Notes under the pieces: model-generated
Databases searched by the model: none
The model's input: only the letters and a program-made list of their open reading frames with translations
Told to the model about the DNA's origin: nothing
From: Streptomyces regalis
GTDB taxonomy: Bacteria; Actinomycetota; Actinomycetes; Streptomycetales; Streptomycetaceae
Length of the DNA: 64,000 bases
Direction of reading: 5' to 3'
Assembly: GCF_001509475.1 (NCBI RefSeq)
Contig: NZ_LLZG01000058.1
Coordinates: 51,367-115,366 of the forward strand
Translations under genes and position numbers: made by a program
In this document: piece by piece, positions 43,561-51,809 of the stretch
How the letters are laid out: each line of letters opens with the position of its first letter
Numbering within the stretch: position 1 is the first letter of the stretch

Positions 43561-44307
43561 TCAGGGGGCGGGGACCTCGTCCAGGAGCTGGGGGCCGTTG
43601 TTGCGGACGCTGTTCACGGCCGGAGAGACGGGTCGGGCGTCCAGGTGGCCGCCTGCCGGTGGGGTGAGCAGGGTGCGCAGGTCGTCGGTGGCCTGGTGGT
43701 GCGGGTCGAGCCAGGCGTCGTAGTGGTCGGGGGTGAGGGCGAGGGGCATGCGGGGGTGGATGCGGCCTGCCGCGTCGGTGGCCTCGGTGGTGATGATCGT
43801 GCAGGTCAGCAGCCAGGCGGCAGGGTCGTCGGCATCCTTGATCTCCGGATCGCGCCAGTACTCGTACAGGCCCGCCAGGGCCATCACCTGCCCGTCCTCC
43901 GGGTGGATGAAGTAGGGCTGCTTACGGACCTTGCCCGACTTCCGGTCCTTGACCTCGTCCCACTCGTAGAAGCCGTCGGCCGGCAGCAGGCAACGGCGTT
44001 TGGCGAACGCGCGGCGGAAGGCCGGCTTCTCGTGCACGGTCTCCACCCGGGCGTTGATCAACCGCGCACCGATCTTCGCGTCCTTCGCCCACGAGGGCAC
44101 CAGGCCCCAGCGCAGGGGCCGCAGTCGGCGCCGGGCCGGCTCGTTTTCGGCAGCGCCGCGCGGCGTGCGCTCGAGGACGGCCCACACCTCGTCGGTCGGG
44201 GCCACGTTCCAGCTCGCCGCGAGGGTTTCCTCCGGATGCCACTCGGACACCTGGAACAGCTGGGCGAGGTCCTCGGGGCCCCGGGAGGAGGCGTAGCGGC
44301 CGCACAT
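43561..44307 (-). CDS. SRAP family protein (HMCES/YedK-like abasic-site sensor)
   Basis: 248 residues. ATG 44307 is chosen because the protein must begin MCGRY: Cys2, exposed after Met removal, is the catalytic residue that links to abasic sites in single-stranded DNA. The upstream start at 44325 would bury it. Other conserved parts are ASWNVAPTDEVWAV, LRWGLVPSWAKDAKIGARLINARVETVHEKPAFR (about 77-110), LLPADGFYEWDE, and the His region MPLALTPDHYDAWLD. It protects ssDNA abasic sites during replication. It stands alone and is not adjacent to ImuABC-type SOS genes here. Confidence 0.93.
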   Translation of the reverse strand: MCGRYASSRGPEDLAQLFQVSEWHPEETLAASWNVAPTDEVWAVLERTPRGAAENEPARRRLRPLRWGLVPSWAKDAKIGARLINARVETVHEKPAFRRAFAKRRCLLPADGFYEWDEVKDRKSGKVRKQPYFIHPEDGQVMALAGLYEYWRDPEIKDADDPAAWLLTCTIITTEATDAAGRIHPRMPLALTPDHYDAWLDPHHQATDDLRTLLTPPAGGHLDARPVSPAVNSVRNNGPQLLDEVPAP

Positions 44308-44349
44308 ACTGCCACTGTGCCGCATGGGAGCGAACTGCGCTCCGGCTCG

Positions 44350-44575
44350 TCATCCCCCCCTCCACGCCGGTCGCGGTGTGCGCGGCGCCGACGGGCTTGG
44401 ACTCCGGGGAGCCGCGCTGGCGCAGGTAGATCGACAGGACGACCATCGACGCCACCGCCAGCAGCTCGGACTGCCAGTTCTGCAGGGTGCGGTTCCAGAA
44501 GTCGGCGGAGGTGAGGTACTGGGCCCAGCTGATGGGGGCCTGGAGGCCGCGCAGTTGCTGTTCGACCGTGTCACG
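44350..44575 (-). pseudogene. DUF6766 family membrane protein, C-terminal fragment
   Basis: Read leftward, codons for EQQLRGLQAPISWAQYLTSA are followed by DFWNRTLQNWQSELLAVASM and LRQRGSPESKPVGAAHTATG, the C-terminal half of DUF6766 proteins. The N-terminal half is absent: homology breaks at about 44575. The frame has no own stop and reads on into the SRAP gene region. It is most likely a deletion remnant. Confidence 0.75.
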
Positions 44576-44744
44576 CTCTCACCCGCGCTGGTGGCGCGCC
44601 GCACCACAGCGCCACCGCCGGCGTCGCGCGACGGCGATACCTGACTTCCCTGACTTCCGCGATCAACTACGGCCGAGGGCACGTGTTCGCTGGAAGGCCG
44701 TGGTCGGCAGGCGCGGAAGCCGCCGCACCTCACATCCGAGTCGC

Positions 44745-45021
44745 GGCTATCGGGTCACCGTGTGCGACGCCCGCCCGGTCTTCGCCACCCGCGCGCGCTT
44801 TCCACATGCGGACGACGTCGCGGCCGACCGGCCGCACCGCTACCGGGAAAGCACGGCCTGGACGCCCGTACGGCTGTCTGCGTCCTCACCCACCGCCCTC
44901 GCCTTCGGCGCTCGCACGCTCGACGAAACCGCCGTGCCCATCGCAGCGGAGATCATCGCCCGCACCGGCAAGGGAACGAGCCTGCCCCTGTCCCAGACCG
45001 CCGGCCCGATCCATCAGCCGA
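44745..45021 (+). pseudogene. XdhC/CoxI-family molybdenum-cofactor chaperone, degraded fragment
   Basis: The frame at 44745 reads GYRVTVCDARPVFATRARFP followed by HADDVAADRPHRY, the Rossmann-like block of XdhC. The next expected block, LDARTAVCVLTH, is present but in another frame (about 44860-44895). Then LAFGARTLDETAVPIAAEII and a GPIH end return in the first frame (about 44900-45015). The N-terminal domain and the central GSRRTH region are missing. Intact XdhC helps sulfurate and insert the molybdenum cofactor into xanthine-dehydrogenase-type enzymes. A damaged enzyme of that class lies at 60.9-63.9 kb. Confidence 0.75.
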
Positions 45022-45643
45022 CCCGGCAGGAACAACCGGCCTCAGTGAGCTGAGTGATCGAAGGGCCGATCGCCCCTGGGGTCTCCGCCGCGGACCCGCT
45101 CCCCGTCGGGGCGCGGCGGTGGCATTGTGTGACGCCCCCACGCTGGACGTAAGCCGGGTGCGAGTTGTGCGGTGTGGACCGAAGGCGATCAAGGCTGTGG
45201 AGGAGGACGGCGAGCGATTCCTGTGGGTCTTGCTCGGCGGTGTCGATGACGATGTGTTCGCGGTCCCATGATGCGTAGTCGCGGTCGAGGATCTGCTGCC
45301 AGTCGGGCAGCGGCAGGTCGGGGATGTCGACCGAGCGTGAGGTGACACGGCGTCGATGCTCCGCCGGAGCGGAGCAGATCACTTCCACCTCGGCGACGGC
45401 CACGGCTGCCTTGGTCTCCACGTCCCGCCAGCTGTCCCGAGTGACGGCGAGCGGGTTCACCGACTCCGCAATCACGGTCAGTCCCTGGTGGAGATACTCC
45501 TTGGCCAGGGCGTATCCGACGACGTAACCGACCGGTCCGACGGGGTGGTGAGCCAGGCCGGAGCGGACGATGGCCTGCTCGATGGTGTCGACCCGCAGGG
45601 TCGTCTTTCCCGTTGCAGGCAGTCCGCCGATCACGATGAGCAT
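45014..45643 (-). CDS. P-loop kinase-like ATPase (AAA_33), probably defective
   Basis: 209 residues from ATG 45643 (MLIVIGGLPATGKTTL). The Walker A GLPATGKTT is intact, but RVDTIEQAIVRSGLAHHPVGPVGYVV follows at once. Relatives have about 13 more residues between GKTTL and RxDTIEQ (the helix after the P-loop), so an in-frame deletion is likely. The rest (GLTVIAESVNPLAVTRDSWR, VICSAPAEHRRRV, LPDWQQILDRDYASWD) looks normal up to LLHSLDRLR. Then about 57 unrelated residues follow, so the natural stop seems lost. It may be a pseudogene. Confidence 0.7.
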   Translation of the reverse strand: MLIVIGGLPATGKTTLRVDTIEQAIVRSGLAHHPVGPVGYVVGYALAKEYLHQGLTVIAESVNPLAVTRDSWRDVETKAAVAVAEVEVICSAPAEHRRRVTSRSVDIPDLPLPDWQQILDRDYASWDREHIVIDTAEQDPQESLAVLLHSLDRLRSTPHNSHPAYVQRGGVTQCHRRAPTGSGSAAETPGAIGPSITQLTEAGCSCRVG

Positions 45644-45742
45644 GCACTCATGCTGCAGGAATTGCCGCCGAAGGTCGGCAACATCCGCAGGCTCCAGCTC
45701 CACGCCCTGGATCCAGGCCACCGCGCCTCATCACCATCGCAG

Positions 45743-45840
45743 GGCGGCCCCGACCCACTCCGCCTGGCTGCTGTCTGCCTGGCCGCCGTCTTCGGCATCA
45801 GCACAGCCACCGCCATCCGCTACGCGAACGCCGCCCGCTC
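45743..45840 (+). pseudogene. Integrase/recombinase C-terminal remnant
   Basis: The frame encodes DPLRLAAVCLAAVFGISTATA followed by IRYANAAR. This is the recurrent C-terminal helix-turn motif of Streptomyces site-specific integrase-like proteins (PLHLAxVFGIxxxTAIRYAxAAR), but I see no catalytic R-H-R-Y region nearby. LAAV is duplicated. It is best read as a scar of a lost integrative element. Confidence is limited because the match is short. Confidence 0.5.
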
Positions 45841-45887
45841 GCCCTCCCGGACCGGACGCCGATCAACAACCGCCCTGACCACCCACG

Positions 45888-46472
45888 TCACGACGAACAG
45901 GGGGGCGTCTCAGTCGGTGTAGCGGCGATAGCAGATGTCGAGTCCGGCTTCCAGTCCTGGACAAGGAGCCCGAGCAGCACCTCGTCCAGGAACTCGCCCA
46001 TCACCCAGGCCGAGGAGCGCAGCACGCCCTCGCGGACGAAGCCGTTGCGCTCGGCGGAGCGCAGCATCGCGAAATTGTCCGACAACGTCTCGATCTGCAG
46101 CCGCTGCAGGCCGCGCACGATGAAACCGTAGTGGCACAGCACCGCGACGACGTCGGTGCCGTAGCCCTTGCCGCGCGAGGACGGCAGCAGCCCCAGCCCG
46201 ATGTGCGCGGACCGGTTGTGATTGTCGATGCCCCACAGCGTCGCGGTGCCGACCAGCGTGCCGCCGTCCAGTTCCACCACGGAGAACGGGACGTGCCCCT
46301 GCTCCTTGTCGTCCACCACGAGCCGCGGGTCCTTCGAGCCCGGCGTGATCGGCCGCCACGGCCCGCTTTCGGCCCGCGAGGAGTTGACCACGTCGTCGTA
46401 GAGCTCGGCCCGCAGGATCGGGATGTCGTCCTCGTGCCGGGCCCTCAGCCCGACCTTGTTGCCCTTCAGCAT
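45888..46472 (-). CDS. GNAT family N-acetyltransferase
   Basis: 194 residues. It is RimJ/RimL-like: LRARHEDDIPILRAELYDD at the N-terminus, the acetyl-CoA loop SSRGKGYGTDVVAVLCHYGF (about 97-116) with motif A, and LQRLQIETLSDNFAMLRSAERNGFVREGVLR (about 119-149). It transfers an acetyl group to an amine on an unknown substrate. The last 20 residues in this frame look atypical, and a neighbouring frame ends ICYRRYTD, so a late frameshift is possible. It stands alone. Confidence 0.82.
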   Translation of the reverse strand: MLKGNKVGLRARHEDDIPILRAELYDDVVNSSRAESGPWRPITPGSKDPRLVVDDKEQGHVPFSVVELDGGTLVGTATLWGIDNHNRSAHIGLGLLPSSRGKGYGTDVVAVLCHYGFIVRGLQRLQIETLSDNFAMLRSAERNGFVREGVLRSSAWVMGEFLDEVLLGLLVQDWKPDSTSAIAATPTETPPCSS

Positions 46473-46609
46473 GCAGGCTTCTTATCCGACCGGGCCGGCC
46501 TGCGGCAAATGAATACGACGCCGGCTCAGTTGGTGTAGCGGCGGTGTCAGATGAGGGCGCCGGCGATGCGACGAATGCCAGGAAGTGCTCGGAGCCAGGA
46601 CTGGGCCCG

Positions 46610-46639
46610 ATGGACTCAGTGGAAATGGACTCAGTGGAA
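46610..46639. repeat. Perfect 15-bp tandem duplication at a stop codon
   Basis: ATGGACTCAGTGGAA occurs at 46610-46624 and again at 46625-46639. The second copy contains the stop codon of the VOC gene (TCA, 46631-46633, read leftward). It looks like a simple slippage or scar event. Confidence 0.8.
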
Positions 46640-47014
46640 GCAGAGGCAGAACGGATGGCCGGCCGGGTCCGCGTAGATCCGCCAGTTGGCCCCGGGGCGG
46701 ATCTGGTCCGTCCTCTCCAGCACGGTCGCGCCGAGGGCGAGCGCCCGCTTCTCCTCTCCGTCCAGGTCGTCCACGTCGAAGTCCAGGTGGAGCTGCTGCG
46801 GGCGCTCCTGGCCGGGCCATTCGGGCGGTTGGTAGCCGTCCACCCGCTGGCAGGCCAGCGGTGTCCCCTCGAACCCGTGCACCTCGACCCAGTCGGGCTC
46901 GTCAGGGTCCGCGATCACCCGGCCGCCGAGCAGATCCGCGTAGAACTCAGCGAGCCGTACCGGATCAGCGCAGTCCAGCGCGACCGCCTGCAGCTTTCGG
47001 ATCACTTCCAACAC
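46631..47014 (-). CDS. VOC family protein (glyoxalase/bleomycin-resistance fold)
   Basis: 127 residues with two beta-alpha-beta-beta-beta units: LQAVALDCADPVRLAEFYADLLGGRV, then PQQLHLDFDVDDLDGEEKRALALGATVLE and IYADPAGHPFCLCFH. The likely metal ligands are His in QLHLDF and the final acid/His pair. Proteins of this size are common actinobacterial VOC members of unknown substrate. The family start LEVIRKLQAVALDC fits ATG 47014. The 3' end sits in a 15-bp tandem repeat. Confidence 0.85.
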   Translation of the reverse strand: MLEVIRKLQAVALDCADPVRLAEFYADLLGGRVIADPDEPDWVEVHGFEGTPLACQRVDGYQPPEWPGQERPQQLHLDFDVDDLDGEEKRALALGATVLERTDQIRPGANWRIYADPAGHPFCLCFH

Positions 47015-47435
47015 CCCTCGCTCTTAGGCCGCTTCCGCGACGCCCCGGCACGGGAGGGGTCGTACCCGCCACCGCGGCGGGCATGCGCGGCGGCACGCCG
47101 GACCGCCGCCGGGCTCCACCCAGAAAGCGCGAACAGAACCCCGTCCGCCGAGGCCAGGCTGGCCGTGGCGGCCGCAGATCGCGTCACGGCCCTCGTACGG
47201 CACGCGGAATCGCTGCGGTTCCGCATTCAACAGCCAAGCCATCGGCTACGTTTTCGCCGGCCAGCCGGTCGGGTTGCGCTGAACATGTTCGAGGTAATAG
47301 GGAACCCTGCACTCTTTCGTTGCTCAGCACCTTGGCGGCGCCTACCCGCACCTCTCGCTGATCGAGGGCAATGATTGATCCCCGCCTGATCGATGTTGCC
47401 GTCCTTGTCCAAATTCCCGGTCGGGGCGGTGACCT
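47015..47435. other. Gene-poor stretch with unrecognised coding debris
   Basis: Leftward frames show short protein-like pieces (ADGVLFALSGWSPAAVRRAA near 47110-47170, and NLDKDGNIDQAGINH near 47370-47415), but none has a start, length or family match I can support. This is the DNA fused to the truncated MFS gene. Confidence 0.45.
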
Positions 47436-47972
47436 CCTCGCGGCGGCGAGCAGCACCCCGGCGCCCGGGCGGCCCGCCGCGCCGAGGACGCTCACCAGGG
47501 CCGGGCCGGCCAGGTAGGACACGCCGTTGGCGAGGGCCTCCAGGGCGAAGGCGGTGGGCAGCGCGGCAGCCCGTTCGCCGGACAGCAGGGCGGACCAGCG
47601 AGCGGCGGACAGGGCACTGAGCTGGGGCAGCGTTGCCCCGACGAGCACTCCGGCGACGAGGTCCACAACGGCGCCGACGAGCAGCAGCGCCACGGCCCCG
47701 GCATGTGCGCCCAGGGCGCAGGGAAGTACCCGCGTCTGCCCGAACCGGTCGACAAGGCGACCGATCTGGGACCCGGCGACGGCGTCCGCGACAGCGAACC
47801 CACCGGTGACGAGACCCGCGGCGGCATACGACCCGGTGCGTGCGTGCACCAGCCAGACAATGCCGATCCCCGTCATGGCGATGCCCAGACGCCCGACAGC
47901 GGCCGGAAGGAAGAAGGCCGCGGCACCCGAAGTGCGCAGCAGGGTGCGGTAGTTCGCCGAAGCCGAAGGCAC
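47436..47972 (-). pseudogene. MFS transporter, truncated after about six membrane segments
   Basis: From GTG 47972 (AAAGGGA upstream) the frame encodes PSASANYRTLLRTSGAAAFF and regular MFS helices 1-6, with the motif-A loop QIGRLVDRFGQTRVLP and FALEALANGVSYLAGPALVS. Homology ends at GAGVLLAAA near 47440. The open frame goes on to 47184 with low-complexity, unrelated sequence. Intact relatives have about 400 residues and twelve helices, so helices 7-12 are lost and the gene should not make a working transporter. Confidence 0.8.
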
Positions 47973-48172
47973 GACGCATCCCTTTCGCCCGACGCGCACC
48001 CCACGCCGACTCCGTCACCGGGCAGATGTCATGCGGTAGTTGATGACTTCCTCGAGCGTAGGGGAACGGCGCGCATGAACGAACCAGGGAGCAGTTGTTC
48101 CCGACGGGCGGCAGGTCTCCTACGACCGCTTCGCCGGCCAGGCCCGGCAGGACGGCCAGGTCGGTGAGGAGG

Positions 48173-48862
48173 TCACGTGCCCGGAAGGCTTGGGAACAGC
48201 GCGCGGGCACGGTCGGGGTCCGGAGACACAAAGACGCCGTCCGCTGCCACCAGGACCGTGGCGTGGTCCTCCTCGGTGGTGATGACGCCGCCTACCGAGA
48301 CTCTTCGGTCCTCGACCCCGGTGACCTGGGCGAACGCGCGCAGAGGCGTGTCCAGAGGAACGGGACGGTGGTAGCGCAACTGGAGGGAGACGGTCATCGC
48401 CGGCGTCCCGGCGGCGACGCAGGCCCAGCCCATCAGTTCGTCCAGGAGCATGGCGCTCATGCCTCCGTGCCCGTAACCGGGCGGGCCTTCGTGCGCTTTG
48501 CCGAGGACGCAGGTTCCCGCCACTCCGCCGTCGGCCGGCGTGACGCGCATGGGGGGTGCGAGTGGGCTGCCGGCACCCGTGACAGGGCTGTACATCCGCA
48601 CCCCTCCCGGAAACTCGTCCACCGACGGGATCTCCGCGCGTGCGCGGCGCCGCCCGGTCAGCTGCCTGGTGAGGCTGCGGACTCCGTCCGTCACGCGGTG
48701 CAAGGTGTCCGGCGAGGCCGCGGTGCGGACGGTGGCGTCGACCAGGGCACGCAGCTCGTGGCCCAGTGCGGCAATCGCCGCCCGTTCGTGTTCCGGTTCG
48801 TGGTGTGCCGGTTGTTCAGGGACGGCGCTGGTCGTGGCGTGGTCATTCAAAGACGAGTTCAT
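48173..48862 (-). CDS. PaaI-type acyl-CoA thioesterase (hotdog fold)
   Basis: 229 residues from ATG 48862; the longer upstream frame is a shadow of the dehydrogenase. An N-terminal 75-residue helical part precedes the 4HBT hotdog domain, with GKAHEGPPGYGHGGMSAMLLDELMGWACVAAG (about 121-152) holding the HGG(x)ES/TLLDE-type active-site pattern, and VSLQLRYHRPVPLDTPLRAFAQV. It should hydrolyse an acyl-CoA thioester in the cytoplasm. It lies downstream of a TetR-operator-controlled ABM-dehydrogenase pair on the same strand, but a coding remnant intervenes. Confidence 0.85.
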   Translation of the reverse strand: MNSSLNDHATTSAVPEQPAHHEPEHERAAIAALGHELRALVDATVRTAASPDTLHRVTDGVRSLTRQLTGRRRARAEIPSVDEFPGGVRMYSPVTGAGSPLAPPMRVTPADGGVAGTCVLGKAHEGPPGYGHGGMSAMLLDELMGWACVAAGTPAMTVSLQLRYHRPVPLDTPLRAFAQVTGVEDRRVSVGGVITTEEDHATVLVAADGVFVSPDPDRARALFPSLPGT

Positions 48863-48908
48863 CGCGTTTCCGGGTGTCGCCGTGCTGCATGTCGCAGCCC
48901 GGTGGGGG

Positions 48909-49030
48909 TCAGCCTGTCGTGGTGGGGATCGGGGCGGTGTCGCGTACGAGGACGGGCTTGAGGTTCTTCTCGCGCAGGGCGTCGGGAAGTTGTTCCCGGC
49001 CGAGGATGCGGGAGACGGCCCGTGCGGGAC
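48909..49030 (-). pseudogene. C-terminal remnant of an unidentified gene
   Basis: Read leftward, the frame encodes ARAVSRILGREQLPDALREK followed by NLKPVLVRDTAPIPTTTG and TGA at 48909. The codon pattern looks coding, but there is no start or fuller homology between 49030 and the dehydrogenase. I do not recognise the family. Confidence 0.4.
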
Positions 49031-49131
49031 ATCGATGTCGGAGGCGGCGAGGCCGAGGCCATCGGTGCCCCTCCCCCATTCACGGACCGACCCACCGCGC
49101 CCCGCCACGACGGACCGTAGGGTCTGCCGCC

Positions 49132-50151
49132 TCAGTTCTCCAGGACGAAGATCGGCTTGTGGCCGGCGCGGTCCGAGGTCAGTACGTCGGGGATCTCGTC
49201 CCAGCCGTACACTCCGCTGGTGACCAGCTCGGGATGGAGCGTCCCCGCGGCCACCGCCTCCAGCGTCGGTGTCATGTTCGGCCGCGCGTGCCCCTTGCCG
49301 TTGTGGAAGTGGACTCCGCGCTGGTACAGCGCGAGCAGTGGGAGCTGGACCTCGTCGAAGTAGATGCCGACGCTGTTGACGTAGCCCTCGGGCATGACCG
49401 AGAGCAGCGCCTTGCGCAGCCGCTCGGGGTTGCAGCTGGCGTCCACGGCGAGGTGGAAGTCCTTCTCCCGCTTGCCGTTGATGTCGTGGACCTCGGCGCC
49501 GAGTTGCTCGGCGACCTTCATCCTGACGGGGTCGTCGTCGTAGTACACGGTGCGGGCGCGGGCGCAGTGGACCGCGACGTCGACGCAGTACAGGCCGATG
49601 GAGCCGGTCCCGCCGAATACCGCGATCTTCGGGTCGGAGATCCCGGCGACGGTCGGCATCACCGTCTCCCAGCCGAGGGCGAGGTTGTCGCCGATCGAGG
49701 CCAGGTGCACCGGATCGACGTCGGCGGGCAGCTTGGCGAGATTGAAGTCCGCGTAGGGAACGCGGATGAGTTCGTCGAAGGTCCCGCCCCAGGCCCCGTT
49801 CACCGGAAGTCCGTACTGGGCGTCGCCGTGGACGAGACAGCGGGCCGGGTGTCCGAGCCTGCACTGCGCGCAGTTGCCGCAAGCGATGTGCCACGCGACG
49901 CCGACGACGTCGCCGACCGCGACATCCGTGCAGTCGGGGCCGACCTCGACCACCGTGCCCACGCACTCGTGGCCGATCGGGAACGGGCCGAATCCGGAGA
50001 ACGGCGTCTTGTCGTCGATGACATGGTGGTCGAGATCGCATGTCGTGGCCGCGAGCGGGCGCACGAGCGCGTCCGTGCCCTCGACGATGGTGGGGGCGTC
50101 GACCTCGTCGAAGCGCAGGTGTCCGGGCGCAACGAACATCAGGCTCTTCAT
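49132..50151 (-). CDS. Zinc-dependent alcohol dehydrogenase (MDR family)
   Basis: 339 residues. Catalytic zinc ligands are in TTCDLDHHV (Cys near 37) and PIGHECVGTVVEVG (His-Glu near 61). The structural zinc loop is CGNCAQCRLGHPARC (about 91-105). The Rossmann region is VFGGTGSIGLYCVDVAV (about 178-194). It oxidises or reduces an unknown alcohol/aldehyde with NAD(P). It starts 72 bases after the ABM gene on the same strand, so it is probably in the transcript controlled from 50567-50601. Confidence 0.9.
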   Translation of the reverse strand: MKSLMFVAPGHLRFDEVDAPTIVEGTDALVRPLAATTCDLDHHVIDDKTPFSGFGPFPIGHECVGTVVEVGPDCTDVAVGDVVGVAWHIACGNCAQCRLGHPARCLVHGDAQYGLPVNGAWGGTFDELIRVPYADFNLAKLPADVDPVHLASIGDNLALGWETVMPTVAGISDPKIAVFGGTGSIGLYCVDVAVHCARARTVYYDDDPVRMKVAEQLGAEVHDINGKREKDFHLAVDASCNPERLRKALLSVMPEGYVNSVGIYFDEVQLPLLALYQRGVHFHNGKGHARPNMTPTLEAVAAGTLHPELVTSGVYGWDEIPDVLTSDRAGHKPIFVLEN

Positions 50152-50223
50152 GGGAAAGCTCCTCGGTCTCGTGGGGAACCCGGGGCCGGCCGGGGTGCCG
50201 GTCGACCCGGTCGCCGTACTCGG

Positions 50224-50547
50224 TCAGACGGCGCCGGCGTCCGGGTCGCCGGCGGAGATCGCGTCCAGGAAGACCATGTCCGGGGGGCCGGCCAGTGCCT
50301 GCGCCAGGGCGGCGCCCACCTCCCGCATCGCGGCACCCTTCATGTGCGCGCCCAGCGCCTCCTGCGAGGCCCACTTCTCGATCATGACGAACTCACCGGT
50401 GGTACCGGCCTTGCGGTGCAGCGCGTACCGCAGGCATCCAGGCTCGGCGTGCACCTTGGGCAACGCCGCCGCCAACGTCTTCTCGACCAGCTCTTCCTGG
50501 CCGGGCTTGGCGACCATCGTCGCCACCAGAACCACCGGATCTGTCAT
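50224..50547 (-). CDS. Antibiotic biosynthesis monooxygenase (ABM) domain protein
   Basis: 107 residues, a ferredoxin-like alpha+beta barrel of the ABM/YgiN family: VVLVATMVAKPGQEELVEKTLAAALPKVHAEPGCLRYALHRKAG and FVMIEKWASQEALGAHMKGAAMREV. YgiN-like members act as cofactor-free quinol monooxygenases. It is the first gene behind a TetR-type operator (50567-50584) shared with the tautomerase-like gene at 55728 and the TetR gene at 54654. ATG 50547. Confidence 0.87.
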   Translation of the reverse strand: MTDPVVLVATMVAKPGQEELVEKTLAAALPKVHAEPGCLRYALHRKAGTTGEFVMIEKWASQEALGAHMKGAAMREVGAALAQALAGPPDMVFLDAISAGDPDAGAV

Positions 50548-50566
50548 GGGCTCACACCTTTCACCT

Positions 50567-50584
50567 ATATGACACTCGTTATAA
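50567..50584. promoter_or_regulatory. TetR operator copy 2, upstream of the ABM gene
   Basis: ATATGACACTCGTTATAA shares the exact 16-base core TATGACACTCGTTATA with the site at 55737-55754 and fits the perfect palindrome at 54608-54627. A weaker partial copy (TATGACACGCGTCTTA, 50586-50601) follows on its right. It lies 20-37 bases before the ABM ATG. Confidence 0.75.
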
Positions 50585-50658
50585 TTATGACACGCGTCTT
50601 ACCTGGCAGTTCACACCAGCGGCGGGCAGCTCCACATCGGCGTGGGGACTGGCGCGAC

Positions 50659-51807
50659 TCATCGGTGCACCTTTCCCAGGGACGCGAAAGCGGCCTCGAC
50701 GTACTGGTGTGTGCGGTCGCTGCCGAGGATCCCGGTGCCCATGCTGTTCATGACGTACGAGATCGCGGCCCGGCGTTCGGTGTCGATCACGACCACCGAT
50801 CCGCCCCATCCGGTCCAGAAGCAGATCCGTCCTGGCGGGAGATACGGCACCGCCGGCGACGGCAGCCCAAAGCCGATGCCGAAGCGCAGATGCGCTCCGA
50901 GTACCAGGTCGGGGCCGTCGGACTGCCGGCTGAAGATCAGGTCGATGGTCGACGGCGACAGCAGGCGTACGCCGTCCAGCGTGCCGCAGCAGGCGATGAC
51001 GGAGTGGATCCTGGCGAGCGACCGGGCATTGCCGTGGCCGCCCGCCGCACCGATCTCGGCGCGACGCCACTCGGGACGCCACGACTCGTCGGCACCGCCC
51101 AGGGGGCCGGTGAAGGTCTTCATCGCCACACCGTTCGGGTCGGCGCCGGCGAGGTCACTCGACCGGAACGGCGGCGGTACGACATCGGCGACCCTGCCGA
51201 ACTCGGAGTCCGGCAGACCGATGTGGAAGTCGGCGCCGAGCGGACCGGCGATCTCCTCGGCGACGAACCCGCCCAGGGTGCGCCCGTCGATCCGCCGGAC
51301 CAACTCGCCCACCAGATGACCGTAGTTGAGCAGGTGGTAGCCGGACGCCGTGCCCGGGGGCCACCACGGCGCCTGCGCGGCCAGCCGGGCCGTCGACGCC
51401 GGCACGTCGAGGACGTCCGCGACGGTCACCGGCCGGTCCCAACCCGAGACGCCGGAGGTGTGCGACAGCAGGTGCCTGACGAGCACGCCTTCCTTGCCGC
51501 GCGCGGCGAACTCGGGCCAGTACCGGGCCACCGGGGCATCGATGTCGAGCAGTTGGCGCTCGACCAGCAGCAGCGCCGCCAGGGACGTGACCGTCTTCGT
51601 GCACGACCACACGTTGGTGATCGTGTCGCGCCGCCACGGCGCCGACCGGCCCTGGTCGGCCCATCCGCCCCACAGGTCGACCACCGGCTCCCCGTCGACC
51701 GTGACCGCGACGCAGGCACCGAGTTCCTCGCCCGCGTCGAGGTTCTCGGACAGCCGCGCGGCCAGCTCCGCGAAGCGCGGGTCGCACACTCCTTCCAGCT
51801 CCGCCAT
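50659..51807 (-). CDS. Serine hydrolase of the beta-lactamase/esterase family (class C-like)
   Basis: 382 residues from ATG 51807. The catalytic SxxK is in [17 protein letters not shown] (about 66-82), the Tyr motif is in [12 protein letters not shown] (about 160-171), [12 protein letters not shown] is family-typical, and the C-terminal FWTGWGGS replaces the KTG box. This is the EstB-type carboxylesterase pattern rather than a true beta-lactamase. It follows the Baeyer-Villiger-type monooxygenase by 2 bases and could hydrolyse the ester that enzyme makes. No signal peptide is seen. Confidence 0.88.
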   Translation of the reverse strand: MAELEGVCDPRFAELAARLSENLDAGEELGACVAVTVDGEPVVDLWGGWADQGRSAPWRRDTITNVWSCTKTVTSLAALLLVERQLLDIDAPVARYWPEFAARGKEGVLVRHLLSHTSGVSGWDRPVTVADVLDVPASTARLAAQAPWWPPGTASGYHLLNYGHLVGELVRRIDGRTLGGFVAEEIAGPLGADFHIGLPDSEFGRVADVVPPPFRSSDLAGADPNGVAMKTFTGPLGGADESWRPEWRRAEIGAAGGHGNARSLARIHSVIACCGTLDGVRLLSPSTIDLIFSRQSDGPDLVLGAHLRFGIGFGLPSPAVPYLPPGRICFWTGWGGSVVVIDTERRAAISYVMNSMGTGILGSDRTHQYVEAAFASLGKVHR

Positions 51808-51809
51808 GG

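Noticed and set aside
44308..44325. Upstream ATG for the SRAP protein
   Set aside because: It would put six residues before the Cys that must be N-terminal in SRAP proteins.
47024..47242. Small leftward protein between the VOC and MFS genes
   Set aside because: No start with a ribosome-binding site, no family, and two equally plausible frames; treated as debris.
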